Under the pieces are notes generated by a model. The model did not search any database. It was not told the origin of the DNA and saw only the letters and a list, made by a program, of their open reading frames with translations. From Rhynchopus sp. YZ270_cl-10 (taxonomy: Eukaryota > Euglenozoa > Diplonemea > Diplonemida > Diplonemidae), in NCBI GenBank assembly GCA_964035575.1, contig OZ037844.1:496001-560000 (forward strand): a stretch of 64,000 nucleotides of DNA, given 5' to 3'. A program made the position numbers and the translations under genes. How positions within the stretch are numbered: position 1 is the first letter of the stretch; each line of letters opens with the position of its first letter. This document shows, piece by piece, positions 21,846-33,182 of the stretch.

Positions 21846-22018
21846 ATCACTAATCATCACACAGACACTGTCCTTCCACTACGTCGCTGCTGGAACTCCA
21901 GTTGTATCATTCTTGCGGAGGACTCTTTAGGAACTTTGCTGACAAGCAATGCAAGACAAAGACCACGCATGCGGCTAAATAGTACCTGTTTTCCAGAATT
22001 TCCTTATCCTAAATAGAC

Positions 22019-22726
22019 AAATTTACCTGTTTTTATTACCTTGTGGTTTTCCCATTTTTCACATTTTCGAGGCAGGGCACCACCCAAAAGCGCTGTTTCT
22101 TGCATTTTTGGGCCAATCCCAGCCTGTGTTGGGGTCACTTTAAAAAAATGGCCAAAATTTTCATCACTTAAATTTTTGGGAAGTGCCAAGTATCTAGTTT
22201 GCAGTAACTTTTGGCATTATGTTTTTTTGTGGGGATTTGTCCTCTGGCGGGGGTAGGGGTTGTATAGCTACCGGCGGGTTGTATAGGGTTTTCCGAGCTT
22301 TCAACCTCGCTGTAGCGGGGCTATTTCGAAAAAAAATAGACAAGTTCTTGGTTGATACAATTTTTGGCCATTCCCACCAGTGAGTTGCTTCACAGGGTAA
22401 AATGTAACTATGATTCTGGGCCACTGCCCCCTCGAAATGCAAAAAGTTCCAAACCCGGACGCGCTACGTGCGCCGACCTTTTTGCAGCTTTGGTCAAAGT
22501 TGTATTTTTCGGCTGCAAGATGCAGGCGAAGATATTCGGAACTCTATTTTTTTGCGGAGCAAAAAAATATCATTGATGGCGCCGCAGGCGAAAAAAAAAT
22601 TAGGGTACAGTGTAAAAATGCAGCTTTTACACCACAGAGCCACTCAAAAATTGAAATTCTCCTCATAAAAAAGCAGGTATTTTTTTCCCTCCCCTATTTT
22701 TCCCGTATATAAAAACAGGTAAATTT
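22019..22726. mobile_element. About 708-bp inverted-repeat element, non-coding
   Basis: AAATTTACCTGTTTTTAT at the left and ATAAAAACAGGTAAATTT at the right are perfect inverted 18-mers, and a second right-hand copy lies at 22745-22762. The interior is A/T-run-rich with no frame. It includes GGGGTCACTTTAAAAAAATG-type sequence that resembles the interior of the 2.2 kb element. No target duplication is evident. Confidence 0.5.
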
Positions 22727-23097
22727 ATTTCACCTTCCCCCTTTATAAAAACAGGTAAATTCTTTTTTTATTCTGAAAACCTAAAGGAGGGTGTCTAAAA
22801 AGGTCAAAAACGGAAAAAACGGAAAAAACGGTAGAAAAATTTGGGGTGTTTTTGACCAAAAAAAGAGTGAGGGGAGTTGGGTCCAGTCATAGGGGAGTAT
22901 AGCAATTTTTAAAAAATTCTACCAAAAATGCACAGCATTTTTCAAGCACATAGGCAGATTTTCGCTTTTGTTATAAAAAATTGAGGAACCAAAATATCCC
23001 ACTGTAGCTGTCTTCGAAAACGGGAGCCCAAAATGGGCCCGTTCTTCCTGCGGAAAGTAGTGCGCACACTGTACATATCTCTGAAGATGAACGGTTT

Positions 23098-23430
23098 TCC
23101 CCTTTCCCCTTAGTCATTTTTCCCGTTGCCTTGTCGAAAAAAAATTTTTTGGGTCAAAAAAAAAAAGTGAAAATTTTTCACAAATTTCGATCCTACGACC
23201 ACCCACAGGTGACGAAAACTCGGTTTTTTTGAAAAAAAAAATTTTTTTTTTGGGTCAAACAGCGCCTTGCCTATAGCATAGGCTTGTACAGAGACGTGTA
23301 TATGGTGTAACCACAGATGCTCAAAACACCCGATTTTTGCGTTTTTTTGCATTTTTCGGTGCCCCAAGACCCACCCCAGGGGGCCAAAAATTTTTCGAAA
23401 AAAAAAATTTTTTTTTCGGATTTTGCTAAG
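23098..23430. repeat. Direct repeat, uninterrupted copy (333 bp)
   Basis: A block from CCCTTAGTCATTTTTCCC to GGATTTTGCTAAG. The same sequence begins again at 23503 and is completed at 24249-24465 on the far side of a retro-insertion. Confidence 0.75.
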
Positions 23431-23502
23431 GTAAAATGTGACTGTGAAAAATGATCCTCAAAATAGGGGATCCTCCAAATTCCCGTTTTTCCCTTTTTTC
23501 CC

Positions 23503-24211
23503 CTTTCCCCTTAGTCATTTTTCCCGTTGCCTTGTCGAAAAAAAAATTTTTGGGTCAAAAAAAAAAGTGAAAATTTTTCACAAATTTCGATCCTACGACC
23601 ACCCACAGGTGACGAAAACTATTCCAGAGACCGCGGATGAGTGGGAGGGGTTGTTCTATCCCACTACCACTCATTTCAGCTCCCAAGGCGGGGACTCTAT
23701 GACGGCGGCGGAGGCTTTCGAGTACTGTGGGCGGTGGAGGACTGCAGTGAGGCCGATGTTGAGTCAGGAGGAGCTGAGGAAGGCGTCGGCGCTGTGCAAT
23801 CGCCTGAGGAGTCTTGTGCAGACGCGCCTTCGATCCGCCGCATAGACTTTAGAGACTTCTTTTTACTTTTTCTCCCCTCTCCCCCCCCTTCTCCCCTTTC
23901 TTCTTCTTTTTTGGCTATTTTTATTTCGTTCACATAGCCTAGATTCGGACCTGTTTTCAGGCTGACCGTGTACAGCCGGGTAGAGCTTGACAACGCCAAC
24001 AGCTGTGGTCCAAGGAGGTCCCCAGTGTTGTCTGCCAATCCCCTTAACCCAACAAAAGACTACAATATAAAAACAATCTAGACAAAGCCGCCCCCATCCC
24101 CGTCCAGGCAAAATAAAAAAGTAAAAGAATGCCCTTCCTCAGTCCGGAAGTATCACCTCAACCGGTTACCTGCCGTAAAAGAGAGAGAGGTTACAGAACT
24201 ATTCATACAAC

Positions 24212-24250
<39 letters not shown>

Positions 24251-24465
24251 AAACTCGGTTTTCGTGAAAAAAAAAATTTTTTTTTTGGGTCAAACAGCGC
24301 CTTGCCTCTTGTATAGCCTTGTACAGAGACGTGTATATGGTGTAACCACAGATGCTCAAAACACCCGATTTTTACGTTTTTTTGCATTTTTCGGTGCCCC
24401 AAGACCCACCCCAGGGGGCCAAAATTTTTTCGAAAAAAAAATTTTTTTTTTCGGATTTTGCTAAG
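23503..24465. repeat. Direct repeat, second copy, split by an insertion
   Basis: 23503-23620 matches the first 118 bases of the 333-bp repeat and 24249-24465 matches the rest. The first copy therefore preserves the empty target site. Confidence 0.75.
23621..24248 (+). mobile_element. Poly(A)-tailed retro-insertion: 5'-truncated LINE or processed retrocopy
   Basis: A 628-bp insert ending in 35 A residues (24214-24248) and flanked by GAAAACT on both sides (23614-23620 and 24249-24255). The uninterrupted site is in the neighbouring repeat near 23214-23220. The first 225 bases read as the end of a protein (PETADEWEGLFYP, RWRTAVRPMLSQEELRKA, RSLVQTRLRSAA, stop at 23845), followed by about 370 bases of 3' untranslated sequence. 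This is the product of target-primed reverse transcription. Whether the source was a LINE or a host mRNA cannot be told from the C-terminal piece. Confidence 0.75.
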
Positions 24466-24601
24466 AATGATTCACATCAAGAGCCGCAGAGGCTGTGTTC
24501 CCATTGCGGTCACCTCAGATGTTTGTTGGTGTAAAGAAAAATGAAGAGTTTTTTGATGTGAATAATACGACCCTTGCTATTCCCGCTATTCCTCCGTGCT
24601 C

Positions 24602-26638
24602 TCACAGTCCTTTACTTTCATCTTTGCGTTGTGCCTTTTCCAGACTTTCGATCTCCTCCGCAAGCCGCTTACTCTTCTCTGCCAGCTTCGCGTTCTGCTC
24701 GCTGCACTGCCTCACTGTCTCCCTCATCTCAGCACATTCCGCTCTGAGCTCTGCCATGCCGCCTTGCTGCGGCTGCTCCGAGACCGGCGCCGTCTGCTGT
24801 GTCGGCCCCAGCACCCCCTTCTGTGCCTCCAACATCTCCTTCTGCTGGTCCATAACACTCTTCATCATTTCCTGCAGTGCTTTCATTTCCTCCTTCATCG
24901 CATAGCCCTGCTCCATCGCTGCTTCCAGTGCAGTGTTGTCCAACGTATCTGTCTGCTTCACGTCCACATCCTTCAAGCCCACAAGATAGCGCACAGTCTC
25001 AGTGTGCCCATTACCTTCTGCAAGGGAAAGACACGTGTCACCTTCGTTGTCTGTGGCACTTACTTCCGCACCTGCCTCCACCAACAGTTTCACAATTGCC
25101 ATGTTACCTTCCTCGCAAGCCACAAGCAAAGGTGAACTTCCCAAGTTGTTCTTTGTCTCGATGTCTGCCCCTGCATCAATGAGCACCTGCACCATATCGA
25201 CATGTCCTTTATCCACCGCTCTGTGCAACGCTGTGAAGTCCTCATCATCTTTGTGATTCACGTCCACATCCTTCAAGCCCACAAGATAGCGCACAGTCTC
25301 GGTGTGTCCAAAATAAGCTGCAATGGTAAGACAGGTGTCACCTTCGTTGTCTATGGTACTCACTTCCGCACCTGCTTTGACCAACATCTTCACAATTGCT
25401 ATATTCTCGTTCTCGCTGGCCAAGTGCAGAGGCGAACGACCCATTTCTTCCCTTGCGTCGATGTCTGCCCCTGCATCAATGAGCACCTCCACCATATCGA
25501 CATGTCCTTTGTCCACCGCACTGTGCAACGCAGTGAAGTCTTCATCATCTTTGTGATTCAGATTCACATCCTTCAAGCCCACAAGATAACGCACAGTCTC
25601 AGTGTGCCTATTATTTTCTGCAATGGTAAGACACATGTGACCTTCGTTGTCTGTGGCACTTACTTCCGCACCTGCTTTCACCAACATCTTCACAATTGCT
25701 ATATTCTCGTTCTCGCTGGCCAAGTGCAGAGGCGAACGACCTATTTCTTGCCTTGCCTCGATGTCTGCCCCTGCATCAATGAGCACCTGCACCATATCGA
25801 CCTCTCCTTCGTCCACCGCAATGTGCAACGCAGTGTATCCCTCATTATCTGTAATATTCACATCCACGTCCTTCAAGCCCACAAGATAGCGCACAGTCTC
25901 AGTGTGCCCATTAGCAGACGCAATGTTAAGACACGTGTCACCTTCGTCGCTTGCTACACACACATCCGCACCTGCTTCAACCAACATCTTCACAATGCCG
26001 AGCTCGCGTCTGGCACTAGCCCTGAGCAGAGGCGTACTCACCACATTGCCCTCTACCTCAAGGTCTGCCCCTGCATCAATGAGCGCCTTCACCACATCGA
26101 TGTGTCCTTCGTCCACAGCCCTGTGCAACGCAGTGTAGCTGGACTCTCCTACAACGTCCTCAGCCAAATTTATGTGGTTTACATTTACCTCCGGCAAGCC
26201 AACAAGATAGCGCACAGTCTCGGTGTGTCCAAATCGGGCCGCAAGGATAAGACACGTGTTACCTTGATTGTCTGTTGTACTCACTTCCGCACCTGCTTCG
26301 ACCAACATCTTCACCTTTGAGATATTCCCATTCTCGCAAGCCACAAGCAGAGGCGAACGACCCATGTCGTTCTTTGCCTCGATGTCTGCCCCTGCATCAA
26401 CAAGCGCCTGCACCACATCACGATAGGTTTTCTTTGCTTCCCAGTGCAACGCAGTCATCCCATTCTCATCTGCGTGATTCACGTCCACCTCCGGCAAACC
26501 CGCAAGATTGCGCACAGCCTCGGTGTGTCCATGATGTGCTGCAGGCACTTCACTCGCCACATGTGTGGTGTTCCAGCGTCGACCGAACCGAATCATCCTT
26601 CTGTCGCGCAAACATCTCACAGAAAAACCCTTCAACAT
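24602..26638 (-). CDS. Ankyrin-repeat and coiled-coil protein, 678-residue copy
   Basis: An intact single-exon frame. Residues 1-36 are a basic unique N-terminus (MLKGFSVRCLRDRRMIRFGRR...). Then come five 100- to 104-residue blocks, each made of three ankyrin repeats, with signatures HTETVRYLVGLKDVDVNHKD, TALHRAVDKGHVDMVEVLID and RSPLHLASENENIAIVKMLV. The last about 100 residues are a Met/Gln/Glu-rich coiled coil (MKEEMKALQEMMKSVMDQQ, then ETVRQCSEQNAKLAEKSKRL). No enzymatic domain is present, so a protein-binding scaffold that multimerises through the coiled coil is likely. It differs from the 565-residue copies by one extra block (AEDVVGESSYTALH...) and by substitutions through the middle. 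Confidence 0.9.
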   Translation of the reverse strand: MLKGFSVRCLRDRRMIRFGRRWNTTHVASEVPAAHHGHTEAVRNLAGLPEVDVNHADENGMTALHWEAKKTYRDVVQALVDAGADIEAKNDMGRSPLLVACENGNISKVKMLVEAGAEVSTTDNQGNTCLILAARFGHTETVRYLVGLPEVNVNHINLAEDVVGESSYTALHRAVDEGHIDVVKALIDAGADLEVEGNVVSTPLLRASARRELGIVKMLVEAGADVCVASDEGDTCLNIASANGHTETVRYLVGLKDVDVNITDNEGYTALHIAVDEGEVDMVQVLIDAGADIEARQEIGRSPLHLASENENIAIVKMLVKAGAEVSATDNEGHMCLTIAENNRHTETVRYLVGLKDVNLNHKDDEDFTALHSAVDKGHVDMVEVLIDAGADIDAREEMGRSPLHLASENENIAIVKMLVKAGAEVSTIDNEGDTCLTIAAYFGHTETVRYLVGLKDVDVNHKDDEDFTALHRAVDKGHVDMVQVLIDAGADIETKNNLGSSPLLVACEEGNMAIVKLLVEAGAEVSATDNEGDTCLSLAEGNGHTETVRYLVGLKDVDVKQTDTLDNTALEAAMEQGYAMKEEMKALQEMMKSVMDQQKEMLEAQKGVLGPTQQTAPVSEQPQQGGMAELRAECAEMRETVRQCSEQNAKLAEKSKRLAEEIESLEKAQRKDESKGL

Positions 26639-27168
26639 AACAAGACACCTCTTTTGGATATAGACGCAGAAGAGAAAGGGGGATGTGTAATCAGTTTCCT
26701 ATTGAGGTGTGTGGTGTGTCGTGTGTGGTGCGTGGGGATATATCTGATTGACCATTGCTGTCAATCCGTGAATTATTCAACACAAAAGTAACAAAGGGGA
26801 GGGAAACAGTCTTTTTATTAACGTCAATAGCAATATCGACGAGAAAAACGCATGGTGGTTGAAAATCGGGGAGTTTGTGTGTGATGGGGATATATTAGAA
26901 TGAAAAAGTGGTGGGACACAGGAAAATACCGGTATGTGTTTTGAGGCACACCCACGTGTCTGCTGAGTGCTTACAGATTTTTCAAGAAATATAAATACTT
27001 TGGACAGGGGTTCTTAGTAGCGAGCCATCCCCTAATTAGATGGAGAGGAATAGCGCGAAAGGAGTGTAATGATGCAAAAAGCTTTTAATGGGTTATAGAC
27101 AACAAAAGGTGTTGCCTCAGTGTTATGATACACAAACAAAAAGGGTTGAAGTGGGTCTTTGAGTGGGG

Positions 27169-27530
27169 TTAAATAGTAGGCAAGAGATGAGAGGGAGAAC
27201 TGAACATACAATGTGTAAAGGTTATGACACTGGCCCGTCGCAGAGCCTGAGGACGAGGCTTCTGCTTCCAGTGTGTTAGGGGGTGTCGCTACTCACCTGT
27301 CCGAGGACAGCTGTCCTTATGAGTGCGTGTGGTGTAATGTACATGTGGTGTAGGGGATGGGAGGGGAAGGTGTGGGGTGGGGTGGGGTGTGGTGGGGGTT
27401 CAATCGCTTCCCGCACGGTGACCATGCGCCCCAGTAATTTCATGATCGTACTTTCCATGTTTTTGTTCACACTTCCTTTCGTGGGCGAGGAGGAGATGAT
27501 GTGACGCCATTCCTGGGCCATACCGTTCAC
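27169..27530 (-). CDS. Small two-exon ORF of the ankyrin locus, copy 3 (array unit 1)
   Basis: Differs from copies 1 and 2 by R for Y (MKLLGRMVTV), R for S (QEWRHII) and the arrangement of the G/T-rich stretch, again with unchanged length. Splice signals are identical. Confidence 0.4.
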
Positions 27531-28117
27531 CTCACACCGCTCTTTCCCTTTTGGGTTTCTTCACACACGTCTTTGCACCTTCGCACTCAATTGCAGAATC
27601 AATGGAAACAGCATAATTCAGATAGTAATAGAACGACGTTGTTGCTCTTTCACCACTGATACGACCATTTCCCATGCACTCCAAAAAGCAAAGAATACTT
27701 CACAATTAACAACGTTCTGACACTTTCATCATCATGATTCATTCATGAACAATAACCGAGGTGTTACCTCAAGACTGCCACACATCTGAAGTAACAATAG
27801 AGATAAGGACAGTAACAAAAGGGGGTTGGGGTTGGGCACAGACCCAATGCGCCACAAAGTTAAGAGGTGTGTGTAAAGCATTTATGCGGTGTAGGGGAGG
27901 GAGTATTAACAAGGGTGGGGTGGGGTGGATCACTAATCATCACACAGACACTGTCCTTCCACTACGTCGCTGCTGGAACTCCAGTTGTATCATTCTTGCG
28001 GAGGACTCTTTAGGAACTTTGCTGACAAGCAATGCAAGACAAAGACTCAATATTATTTCATTGTTGAACGATCATCGCACTGCACTGCATCTCCATGAGG
28101 GAGGGGTTTCAAAGAAA

Positions 28118-28558
28118 ACAAGTAATTGCTATCGGAAAAAAAACGGGGTGTGCTGTGGAACTCCATCCTGTAGAAATAATCTACAACACACCCAGCATTC
28201 TGCTCTTCTGCAGGCATGCTAACGCTCTTCGTACGCTGCCAGACCCACTGGGACGCCAGCATCTGTAACGTTCAAGAAGGGGGGCTGTCCTCTTCGTCCA
28301 GCACCATCTGCTCGATAGCGTTGTTGGACGCCCGCTCGGCAGGCTCGGCGTGGTCCAGCTCGTTTTTGTCCACAGGCTCCCCACATTGTCGTCGTCGTTG
28401 GAGCAGTGCGGAAGGAACACAGAATGCACAGACTACAACACATCGATCACACCAGGCGCATCAGCACCTCCAGCAAATCGCCAGGATGCTACGGTGGTTT
28501 CGAAAATCACGCGGAGTTTTCCACAGCACACCCCGCTTTTTTCTTAGCAATTACTTGT
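28118..28558. mobile_element. 441-bp inverted-repeat element in array unit 1 (GTGTGCTGTGG family)
   Basis: Ends are inverted copies of ACAAGTAATTGCTA, then an A-run, then CGGGGTGTGCTGTGGAA, about 45 bp each. A relative lies at about 59107-59935 in opposite orientation, sharing CCGTAGCCTCCTGGCGATTTGC in variant form and the end block GTTGTAGATTATTTC. No transposase and no clear target duplication. The same element is in every array unit (offset 4121 bp), so insertion preceded amplification. Confidence 0.65.
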
Positions 28559-28675
28559 CCTTGTTGTTATTGTTGTTTTCAACCACCTTCCTTCAACCCT
28601 TGTAGGATCAGTTGTTATTTCTTTCGCGAAAACATGAAATTACACATTTCAAGAGAACAAATTAAAAAGGGTCCT

Positions 28676-28850
28676 TATTTGCATTTTTGGGCTCCGCCCG
28701 TGCAGTGGTGGGGTCAATCTCGAAAATTGGACAATTTTTTGACCACTTAAATTTTGAGAAATATGAGCCCGGTTGCTTATACGTGGGGCCCATTTTCGGC
28801 TAAAATTTTCCTCAAAATCTGGTTTTGTAAAATTGACCCATTACTCCCCC
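28676..28850. repeat. Fragment of the 2.2 kb element interior in array unit 1
   Basis: GTGGTGGGGTCAATCTCGA, TTGACCACTTAAATTTTGA and GTGGGGCCCATTTTCGGC are, in reverse complement, the same order of blocks as 9228-9380 inside the 2239-bp element. Repeated in each unit. Confidence 0.6.
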
Positions 28851-29061
28851 CCCACATCGATTTCAATACTATACCTTACTTCACCTACGGTTGTCCTTAC
28901 AGGGGGGTGAAAGAAGGTAAGTTGACAATGATTCACATCAAGAGCCGCAGAGGCTGTGTTCCCATTGCGGTCACCTCAGATGTTTGTTGGTGTAAAGAAA
29001 AATGAAGAGTTTCTGAGGTGAACAATACGACCCTTGCTATTCCCGCTATTCCTCCGTGCTC

Positions 29062-30759
29062 TCACAGTCCTTTACTTTCATCTTTGCGTTGTGCCTTTTC
29101 CAGACTTTCGATCTCCTCCGCAAGCCGCTTACTCTTCTCTGCCAGCTTCGCGTTCTGCTCGCTGCACTGCCTCACTGTCTCCCTCATCTCAGCACATTCC
29201 GCTCTGAGCTCTGCCATGCCGCCTTGCTGCGGCTGCTCCGAGACCGGCGCCGTCTGCTGTGTCGGCCCCAGCACCCCCTTCTGTGCCTCCAACATCTCCT
29301 TCTGCTGGTCCATAACACTCTTCATCATTTCCTGCAGTGCTTTCATTTCCTCCTTCATCGCATTGCCCTGCTCCGGTGCTGTTTTCAGTGCAGGGTTGCC
29401 CCACCTGTCTGTCTGCAAGCCCACAAGATAGCGCACAGTCTCGGTGTGCCCATTATCTCCTGCAAGGGAAAGACAGGTGTTACCTTCGTTGTCTGTGGCA
29501 CTCACTTCCGCACCTGCTTTGACCAACATCTTCACAATTGCCATATTCCCGTCCTCGCTGGCCAAATGCAGAGGCGAACGGTCCATCTCTTCCTTCGCCT
29601 CGATGTCTGCCCCTGCATCAATGAGCACCTCCACCACATCGACATGTCTGTTGTCCACAGCTCTGTGCAACGCTGTGAAGTCCTCATCACCTGCGTGATT
29701 CACGTCCACATCCTTCAAGCCCACAAGATAGCGCACAGTCTCCGTCTGCCCATTATCTGTAGCAAGGATAAGACACGTGTCACCTTCGTTGTCTGTGGTA
29801 CTAACTTCCGCACCTGCTTTCACCAACATCTTCACAATTGCCAGATACCCGTTCTCGCTGGCCAAGTGCAGAGGCGAACGGTCCATCTCTTCCTTCGCCT
29901 CGATGTCTGCCCCTGCATCAATGAGCACCTCCACCACATCGATCTCTCCTTCAACCACCGCACTGTGCACCGCAGTGAAGTCCAAATTATTTTTGTGATT
30001 CACGTCCACATCATTCAAGCCCACAAGATAGCGTACAGTCTCGGTGTGTCCAAAATAAGCTGCAATAGTAAGACACGTGTCACAGTTAGTGTCTGTGGCA
30101 CTTACTTCTGCTCCTGCTTCGACCAACATCTTCACAATTGCCAGATACCCCTCACTGCTAGCCAAGTGCAGAGGCGAACGACCCAAGTAGTTCTTTGCGT
30201 CGACGTCTGCCCCTGCATCAATGAGCACCTCGACCACATCGACATGTCCGTCGTCCACAGCTCTGTGCAACGCAGTGAAGTCCTCATCATCTGCGTGATT
30301 CACGTCCACATCCTCCAAGCCCACAAGATAGCGCACAGTCTCGGTGTGTCCAAATCGGGCCGCAAGGATAAGACACGTGTTACCTTGATTGTCTGTTGTA
30401 CTCACTTCCGCACCTGCTTTGACCAACATCTTCACCTTTGCTATATTGCCATTCTCGCAAGCCACAAGCAGAGGCGAACGACCCATGTCGTTCTTTGCCT
30501 CGATGTCTGCCCCTGCATCAACAAGCGCCTGCACCACATCACGATAGGTTTTCTTTGCTTCCCAGTGCAACGCAGTCATCCCATTCTCATCTGCGTGATT
30601 CACGTCCACCTCCGGCAAACCCGCAAGATTGCGCACAGCCTCGGTGTGTCCATGATGTGCTGCAGGCACTTCACTCGCCACATGTGTGGTGTTCCAGCGT
30701 CGACCGAACCGAATCATCCTTCTGTCGCGCAAACATCTCACAGAAAAACCCTTCAACAT
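29062..30759 (-). CDS. Ankyrin-repeat and coiled-coil protein, 565-residue copy, array unit 1
   Basis: Same N-terminus and C-terminal coiled coil (residues 467-565) as the 678-residue copy, with four three-ankyrin blocks of exactly 100 residues, visible as a 300-bp DNA period. The block junction before the coiled coil differs (LQTDRWGNPALKTAPEQGN). An open antisense frame of 618 codons mirrors the gene in every copy and is best explained by repeat composition. Confidence 0.92.
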   Translation of the reverse strand: MLKGFSVRCLRDRRMIRFGRRWNTTHVASEVPAAHHGHTEAVRNLAGLPEVDVNHADENGMTALHWEAKKTYRDVVQALVDAGADIEAKNDMGRSPLLVACENGNIAKVKMLVKAGAEVSTTDNQGNTCLILAARFGHTETVRYLVGLEDVDVNHADDEDFTALHRAVDDGHVDVVEVLIDAGADVDAKNYLGRSPLHLASSEGYLAIVKMLVEAGAEVSATDTNCDTCLTIAAYFGHTETVRYLVGLNDVDVNHKNNLDFTAVHSAVVEGEIDVVEVLIDAGADIEAKEEMDRSPLHLASENGYLAIVKMLVKAGAEVSTTDNEGDTCLILATDNGQTETVRYLVGLKDVDVNHAGDEDFTALHRAVDNRHVDVVEVLIDAGADIEAKEEMDRSPLHLASEDGNMAIVKMLVKAGAEVSATDNEGNTCLSLAGDNGHTETVRYLVGLQTDRWGNPALKTAPEQGNAMKEEMKALQEMMKSVMDQQKEMLEAQKGVLGPTQQTAPVSEQPQQGGMAELRAECAEMRETVRQCSEQNAKLAEKSKRLAEEIESLEKAQRKDESKGL

Positions 30760-31289
30760 AACAAGACACCTCTTTTGGATATAGACGCAGAAGAGAAAGG
30801 GGGATGTGTAATCAGTTTCCTATTGAGGTGTGTGGTGTGTCGTGTGTGGTGCGTGGGGATATATCTGATTGACCATTGCTGTCAATCCGTGAATTATTCA
30901 ACACAAAAGTAACAAAGGGGAGGGAAACAGTCTTTTTATTAACGTCAATAGCAATATCGACGAGAAAAACGCATGGTGGTTGAAAATCGGGGAGTTTGTG
31001 TGTGATGGGGATATATTAGAATGAAAAAGTGGTGGGACACAGGAAAATACCGGTATGTGTTTTGAGGCACACCCACGTGTCTGCTGAGTGCTTACAGATT
31101 TTTCAAGAAATATAAATACTTTGGACAGGGGTTCTTAGTAGCGAGCCATCCCCTAATTAGATGGAGAGGAATAGCGCGAAAGGAGTGTAATGATGCAAAA
31201 AGCTTTTAATGGGTTATAGACAACAAAAGGTGTTGCCTCAGTGTTATGATACACAAACAAAAAGGGTTGAAGTGGGTCTTTGAGTGGGG

Positions 31290-31651
31290 TTAAATAGTAG
31301 GCAAGAGATGAGAGGGAGAACTGAACATACAATGTGTAAAGGTTATGACACTGGCCCGTCGCAGAGCCTGAGGACGAGGCTTCTGCTTCCAGTGTGTTAG
31401 GGGGTGTCGCTACTCACCTGTCCGAGGACAGCTGTCCTTATGAGTGCGTGTGGTGTAATGTACATGTGGTGTAGGGGATGGGAGGGGAAGGTGTGGGGTG
31501 GGGTGGGGTGTGGTGGGGGTTCAATCGCTTCCCGCACGGTGACCATGCGCCCCAGTAATTTCATGATCGTACTTTCCATGTTTTTGTTCACACTTCCTTT
31601 CGTGGGCGAGGAGGAGATGATGTGACGCCATTCCTGGGCCATACCGTTCAC
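31290..31651 (-). CDS. Small two-exon ORF, array unit 2
   Basis: Identical to the copy at 27169-27530. Confidence 0.4.
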
Positions 31652-32238
31652 CTCACACCGCTCTTTCCCTTTTGGGTTTCTTCACACACGTCTTTGCACC
31701 TTCGCACTCAATTGCAGAATCAATGGAAACAGCATAATTCAGATAGTAATAGAACGACGTTGTTGCTCTTTCACCACTGATACGACCATTTCCCATGCAC
31801 TCCAAAAAGCAAAGAATACTTCACAATTAACAACGTTCTGACACTTTCATCATCATGATTCATTCATGAACAATAACCGAGGTGTTACCTCAAGACTGCC
31901 ACACATCTGAAGTAACAATAGAGATAAGGACAGTAACAAAAGGGGGTTGGGGTTGGGCACAGACCCAATGCGCCACAAAGTTAAGAGGTGTGTGTAAAGC
32001 ATTTATGCGGTGTAGGGGAGGGAGTATTAACAAGGGTGGGGTGGGGTGGATCACTAATCATCACACAGACACTGTCCTTCCACTACGTCGCTGCTGGAAC
32101 TCCAGTTGTATCATTCTTGCGGAGGACTCTTTAGGAACTTTGCTGACAAGCAATGCAAGACAAAGACTCAATATTATTTCATTGTTGAACGATCATCGCA
32201 CTGCACTGCATCTCCATGAGGGAGGGGTTTCAAAGAAA

Positions 32239-32679
32239 ACAAGTAATTGCTATCGGAAAAAAAACGGGGTGTGCTGTGGAACTCCATCCTGTAGAAATAA
32301 TCTACAACACACCCAGCATTCTGCTCTTCTGCAGGCATGCTAACGCTCTTCGTACGCTGCCAGACCCACTGGGACGCCAGCATCTGTAACGTTCAAGAAG
32401 GGGGGCTGTCCTCTTCGTCCAGCACCATCTGCTCGATAGCGTTGTTGGACGCCCGCTCGGCAGGCTCGGCGTGGTCCAGCTCGTTTTTGTCCACAGGCTC
32501 CCCACATTGTCGTCGTCGTTGGAGCAGTGCGGAAGGAACACAGAATGCACAGACTACAACACATCGATCACACCAGGCGCATCAGCACCTCCAGCAAATC
32601 GCCAGGATGCTACGGTGGTTTCGAAAATCACGCGGAGTTTTCCACAGCACACCCCGCTTTTTTCTTAGCAATTACTTGT
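32239..32679. mobile_element. 441-bp inverted-repeat element, array unit 2
   Basis: Identical to 28118-28558. Confidence 0.65.
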
Positions 32680-33182
32680 CCTTGTTGTTATTGTTGTTTT
32701 CAACCACCTTCCTTCAACCCTTGTAGGATCAGTTGTTATTTCTTTCGCGAAAACATGAAATTACACATTTCAAGAGAACAAATTAAAAAGGGTCCTTATT
32801 TGCATTTTTGGGCTCCGCCCGTGCAGTGGTGGGGTCAATCTCGAAAATTGGACAATTTTTTGACCACTTAAATTTTGAGAAATATGAGCCCGGTTGCTTA
32901 TACGTGGGGCCCATTTTCGGCTAAAATTTTCCTCAAAATCTGGTTTTGTAAAATTGACCCATTACTCCCCCCCCACATCGATTTCAATACTATACCTTAC
33001 TTCACCTACGGTTGTCCTTACAGGGGGGTGAAAGAAGGTAAGTTGACAATGATTCACATCAAGAGCCGCAGAGGCTGTGTTCCCATTGCGGTCACCTCAG
33101 ATGTTTGTTGGTGTAAAGAAAAATGAAGAGTTTCTGAGGTGAACAATACGACCCTTGCTATTCCCGCTATTCCTCCGTGCTC

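Noticed and set aside
29056-30912. Plus-strand frame of 618 codons antisense to each ankyrin gene (636 at 49661)
   Set aside because: It mirrors the repeat gene exactly. The sense strand has clear ankyrin and coiled-coil signatures, while the antisense reading (CINEHLHHIDMS repeats) has none. It stays open because each block is a multiple of three and the codon bias avoids antisense stops.
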